Translations under genes and position numbers: made by a program
Source of the DNA: Nymphaea colorata
Taxonomy: Eukaryota > Streptophyta > Magnoliopsida > Nymphaeales > Nymphaeaceae
NCBI RefSeq assembly: GCF_008831285.2
Contig: NC_045142.1
Coordinates: 8,656,713-8,720,712, forward strand
Reading direction: 5' to 3'
Length of the DNA: 64,000 nucleotides
Shown: piece after piece, positions 59,998 to 64,000 of the stretch
Layout of the letters: every line of letters begins with the position of its first letter
Position numbering within the stretch: position 1 is the first letter of the stretch
Notes under the pieces: generated by a model
Seen by the model: the letters and a program-made list of their open reading frames with translations, nothing else
What the model was told of the DNA's origin: nothing
Databases searched by the model: none

Positions 59998-61407
59998 TCA
60001 GTCGGTATGAATTACATGTAAGACTTCCTTAATAACGTACGATCCTTCCCAGTTTGGTGCCCACTTGCCTCGTGGTCGTCCTCTGAGGTATACCACTGAC
60101 CGTAGAACTAAGTCATTTACTTTGTACTGCCTCTCGATAACTGACTTGGCAAATTGTTTGGCCACCCTTTGGCGATAAACTTCAGCATGTTCAGTCGCTT
60201 TTATCCTCCTTTTATCTAGCAAATCGAGCTGCATTAGCATTTTCTGCTGATATTGATTTAGAGGAAGTTCGATAAGAGAAGTGAACTTTAAAGCTGGTTT
60301 TAGCACATGTAATGACAAAACTACTTCCGTTCCATAGACTAGTTCTGCTGGAATAGCATTAGTTGGAGTTCTTATAGTAGTGCGATATGCCCATAGAGCG
60401 TTATGCATCTTTTTATGCCAATCTCTTTTAGTTTCCACTGTTCGTTCCAAGATGTGGATCAGGATTTTATTGGTAGCCTCTGCTTGTCCATTGCCTTGGA
60501 GATAATAAGGAGCTGAAAAATGATACGTGATGCGGTACTTGCTGCACAACTGCCTCATCTTTTCATTCTTGAAATGAGTCCCGTTGTCAAATATTATATC
60601 ATGAGGGACTCCAAATCTGCAAAGAAGATTTTTGTGAATGAAGGACACTACATGACGTCCTTCCATTGTTCTGAGTGTGACAACTTCTACCCATTTGGTG
60701 ATATAGTATGTCACAGCAAGAAAATACTTATGGCCATTAGAAGCTGCTGAGGATATCGGTCTGACTACGTCAAAGGCCCACATTGAAAATAGCCAATGAG
60801 ATGTCACAGAATGCAATTGAGAGGTTGGAGCATGGATCATTATATCATGCAGTTGGCATTCTTTGCATCTTTTGATGAATTGGTGACAATCTTTTTGCAT
60901 AGCAGGTCAAGAATATCCTACCCGAATTATATGTTTGGTGAGAATTTGATAACTAACATGGCCCCCATAGTCTCTTCGATGTGATTCTGTGATGACTTCC
61001 TTTGCCTCATCTTCATCAAGGCACCAAGAATATTCAGTGCTAAATCCACGTCTGTATAATACCCTTGCAAGAATAAAGTACCTCACTGACATACGTTGGA
61101 TTGTTTTCTGTTCATGTTTGGGCATTTCAGTCGAGAATTCTCCGCTTTCAATGTACCTTTTGATGTCATGGTACCAAGGCGTATTCCTCTCTTGGATATG
61201 ATGAACATGAATCGCTATTTCAAAGGCAAGATATTCCAATCTTCCAATCTCAAAAGAACGAATAGCTTCATTGGTTCGAAAAGTGATGGTGGATCTTAAG
61301 CTCCTAAGGCCATCCGTAATAGGGTTACCTTCTCTTTTTATGTAAGCTAGTTGTACTTCTTCAAACTGACGGATTAAGGAGGTAGTGGTCTCTTGATATG
61401 GCACCAA
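59998..61407 (-). pseudogene. Ty3/gypsy integrase, interrupted by one in-frame stop
   Basis: The domain order on the minus strand is zinc-binding region, catalytic core, C-terminal domain. The zinc residues are a His-x6-His (HRRDYGGH) and, after the break, Cys-x2-Cys (CKEC). The catalytic triad is complete: Asp in WAFDVV, Asp in DNGTHF and Glu in NGQAEATNK, with spacings of 60 and 35 residues (DD35E). The C-terminal LRGRPRGKWAPNWEGSYVI resembles the GPY/F region of Ty3/gypsy integrases. A TGA at 60907-60909 splits an otherwise continuous frame between the two zinc-binding halves, at a position that is usually Trp. The upstream part contains the linker to the second RNase H. Confidence 0.85.
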
Positions 61408-61428
61408 CTTTTCGTCTTTGACTTGCCA

Positions 61429-61659
61429 TTATCCATTCACTTGGTTTATAATAAGCTGAAAGTCGCCATAGGTATGCGTTTTTTTTACTTGAAAACTCAA
61501 TAAAGAGCGAAGTCCTTGTATGAGGGCTTCATATTCAGTCATGTTATGAGTACATGAAAAATTAAGTTTCAAAGAGTACATGATCATTTCATCTTCTAGA
61601 GTGATGAGTAAGATGCTTATGCCTGCTCCCATCACATTTCTAGGCCCATTAAAGTACAT
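61429..61659 (-). pseudogene. Second, archaeal-like RNase H domain (aRNH) of a Tat-lineage element
   Basis: The frame carries the RVT_3/RNase HI pattern: a first strand MYFNGPRN (Asn where catalytic Asp is expected), NMTEYEALIQGL with the conserved Glu, and a GDFQLIINQ strand with the conserved Asp. A stop at 61429-61431 separates it from the integrase in the same frame. A second RNase H between the usual RNase H and integrase is the hallmark of the Tat lineage (Ogre/Retand relatives). The changed first Asp suggests a dead enzyme. Confidence 0.8.
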
Positions 61660-61827
61660 CTTTCATATCGGAACCGTCTCCAATCTTAGTACATGTTCAT
61701 CTGGAAACTCATCATTCATTCTGATTTCTTCGTACTGAGGGAAGTCTGCTAGTTGATCCGTAATTGCTTGTCTTTTGATTGACTTCTGAGACACATATTC
61801 AAAATCATATTGCATTAGCATAACTTG

Positions 61828-62269
61828 CTATTGGGCGACGCGTCCATTAAGGAAGGGCTGTTTCAAGATATACTTGAGAGGATTAAGCTTAGAGAGGATC
61901 TTGACTTCACAAGCTAGTAAATAATGTCTCAGCTTCTGACACATCCAAACCAATGCTAAACAAGTTTTTTGGATTGGAGAGTACTTCTTTTCGTACTGGA
62001 CAAAAGTCTTGCTAATGTAATAGATTGTATGTTCGATGCGACTTCCTTCCTCATATTGTGCCAGAAAACCGCCAACATGCTGACTCATTCACTATGATAT
62101 AAAGCAACAATGGTCTACCCAACACTGGGGGTTTTAGAATTGGGGAATTCAGAACGTATTTCTTGATCTTTTCAAATGATTGTTGGTATTCGAAACCCCA
62201 TTCAAACTTGACGTTTTTCCTTAGTAGCTGGTTGAATGGTTCGCATCTCATGGTCAGATTAGAAATCAA
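61828..62269 (-). pseudogene. Ty3/gypsy RNase H and RT connection region, frameshifted
   Basis: Two overlapping minus-strand frames cover the RT-RNase H connection (FEWGFEYQQSFEKIKKYV, then PPVLGRPLLLYI) and the RNase H core (YISKTFVQYEKKYSPIQKTC, then ALVWMCQKLRHYL). They are separated by a frameshift near 62055-62090. Family motifs are recognisable but the reading frame is broken. Confidence 0.75.
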
Positions 62270-62431
62270 TCGTCTGATGGACTGGATTCATCCTTGCAAG
62301 CTTCGTAATTCGTTGACATTGGTAGATGGTGGCATTTTGGAGATTGCTTTAGCATTGGTATGATCCATTTTGATCCGCTTCTTACTGACCATGAAACCCA
62401 AGAGCTTGCCTGACTCAACCCCAAACACACA

Positions 62432-63138
62432 TTATTGAGGATTCAAACGAAGCTTGTACTGTAAAAATCTCTCGAATACTTGGGCAAGAGTTTCAATGTG
62501 ACACTCTCTCGTCTTGGATTTGATCAATATGTCATCGATGTATGCATCTATGATTTTATGCATTTGGTCATGGAAGATGGCAACCACGGCTCTTTGATAA
62601 GTTGCTCCAGCATTCTTTAACCCAAACGGCATTACCGTGTAACAAAAAGTGCCCAGGGTGTAGTAAAAGCTGTTTTAGGTTGATCTTTGACTGCTAATTT
62701 GATTTGGTTATATCCAGAATATCAATCCGTGAAGGAGAACATGGCATGACCTGCAGTACTGTCCACCAACAAATCAATATTTGGAAGTGGATAACCATCC
62801 TTCGGCGTGGCTTTGTTTAAGTCTCGAAAGTCGATATATAATCTGACTTTACCATTTTTCTTGAAGACCACCATGATGTTTGCCAACCATTCGGGGTAAT
62901 CGATGACACAAATAAATTTTGCCTTTAATAGGTCTTCTAATCCTTATTTTACTGGGCTTTCTAGTCGAGGAACAAACTTCTGCAGCTTTTGCTTAATCTG
63001 CTTGCAATTAGGATTTAAGGGCAAACGATGTTCGACCAACTGAGGGTCTAAGCCTGACATATCTTCATAAGTCCAAGCAAAAACTTCTTGGTTACTTATA
63101 AGAAAGTCCACCAATCTTTTCTTCTCATCCACTGACAA
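62432..63138 (-). pseudogene. Ty3/gypsy reverse transcriptase, multiply broken
   Basis: On the minus strand the N-terminal linker has VDFLISNQEVFAWTYEDMSG and EHRLPLNP. The palm follows, with KVRLYIDFRDLNKATPKDGY and FSFTD-stop-YSGYNQI. The catalytic YIDD is in DAYIDDILIKSK, preceded by MPFGLKNAGATYQR. Several stops and shifts occur (after ESPVK near 62944, at the TD-YSGY motif, and near 62640), so it is not functional. YIDD rather than YVDD is a tolerated variant. Confidence 0.85.
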
Positions 63139-63139
63139 A

Positions 63140-64000
63140 CTGGTGCCAATTTGAAGAATTTTAGGATGTTTACTGGTTCAAATATTAATCTCTTCAATTG
63201 GACCATTAACCAAGGATGAGGGATGTTCTTGTTTCTGAATCTAAGTGAATTCTGATAATTCTGACTCAGAAATTGTCATAGGTTTCATTTTACCCACTAC
63301 TTGTTTGACAAATGCTTTCTGGGGAGACTTCCAAGAAAAAAGAAGAAATTGAGACATGTTGACATCTGACATCCTGTAAAGAAGATGATGAATGAAAGAA
63401 TTGGACGAAATAATAATTGACAACAAAAGATTACTTGCATTGCATAAAAAAAGCTCTTAGTTCAATGAATACTATCAGCCTACAAGATATTCTTCAAATT
63501 TCTTCATGATATCCCAGTCCTTTGGTATTCATCTGAAAAGGGATGCTAATCGGCTATGAAATGCCATCTTCATTTTTCCTGAGGCCAGTGAATGACGGTA
63601 GCCACTTTTTAGAAGCAACTGAAAATCCTTAGGGTTTTTCATGAAATGAACATACAAAGGGCATTTTTGGTGACTTGCATGATTGCTTGAAATGGTATGG
63701 GCACTCCTCGATGATTCACCTATCTCCATTTTCTGCATGCATTCTTCCAAAGGTTTGTCCTTTGCTGTTCTTATGCTAGGTACATCCACCGAATTAATTG
63801 GCCTAGGGAGCATTGATTGCATTAACCTTTCGGTCGGATCCTCAGCACGTATGGTGATCACCGATGGGCTAGAATTCCATTTGAGGCACTGATGAAGAGT
63901 GGATGAGATTCCTCATATTTGGTGGATCCGAGGTCATCCCAAAAGTAAGTTATATGATGGTAGCACATCCACCACATGGAATACAATGCAATGGCTGGTG
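63140..64000 (-). pseudogene. Ty3/gypsy protease end and protease-RT linker, cut by the window edge
   Basis: At about 63890-64000 the minus strand shows the end of a retroviral-type aspartic protease region: FHVVDVLPSYNLLLG, then a stop, then SSTLHQCLKW, as in the NLLLGRPWIH-type motif of plant Ty3/gypsy elements. Two stops interrupt it. The following 63529-63861 frame and the rest to 63140 are linker sequence with no strong motif. Gag and the 5' LTR must lie beyond 64000. Confidence 0.6.

Overview
The window is plant nuclear DNA, almost certainly from an angiosperm. The evidence is a plastid-targeted phosphoserine aminotransferase, a PSB27-H2/LPA19-type photosystem II assembly gene with GT-AG introns, and plant-type transposons throughout (a Tat-lineage Ty3/gypsy element with a second RNase H, plus CACTA, hAT, LINE and MITE sequences). 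Most of the window is AT-rich, with many (TA), (GT) and (GA) microsatellites. I cannot name the species.

I can support only four genes, all on the minus strand. Two are tandem, intronless, GC-rich FAD-dependent oxidoreductase genes (15061-16281 and 17625-18848). The third is a single-exon phosphoserine aminotransferase (29220-30506; serine biosynthesis in the plastid). The fourth is a PSB27-H2/LPA19-like thylakoid lumen protein spread over three exons (41182-44884, exon 1 uncertain). An orphan exon with a clean splice donor (about 21581-21740, minus) may belong to a fifth gene that I cannot identify.

Layout: 1-8 kb is gene-poor and carries several MITEs. 8-14.8 kb is decayed sequence built largely of diverged internal repeats. 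14.2-19 kb is a tandem segmental duplication carrying the oxidoreductase pair. 19.6-20.7 kb is a five-unit tandem array. 21.2-22.7 kb holds a MITE beside a splice donor and a LINE tail split by a second MITE. 22.7-35.5 kb holds PSAT and a CACTA fragment in otherwise empty sequence. 35.6-39.5 kb holds a broken histone H3.3 copy, a hairpin with an internal duplication, and a decayed hAT transposase. 41-45 kb is the LPA19-like gene. 45.5-50.4 kb holds a LINE tail, a long-TIR element with 59 AT dinucleotides in its loop, and older MITE copies. 51.2-53.7 kb is a complete non-autonomous LTR retrotransposon with only 228 bp between its LTRs. 57-64 kb is a decayed Tat-lineage Ty3/gypsy element read on the minus strand, whose promoter region is duplicated inside the 3' LTR and whose 3' UTR carries a minisatellite; it runs off the right edge.

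The genes do not form a pathway or operon. The most informative signals are a 401-bp perfectly identical tract inside the otherwise about 6% diverged oxidoreductase pair (gene conversion), a MITE whose target-site duplication copied a splice donor, the compact LTR element, and the duplicated LTR promoter.
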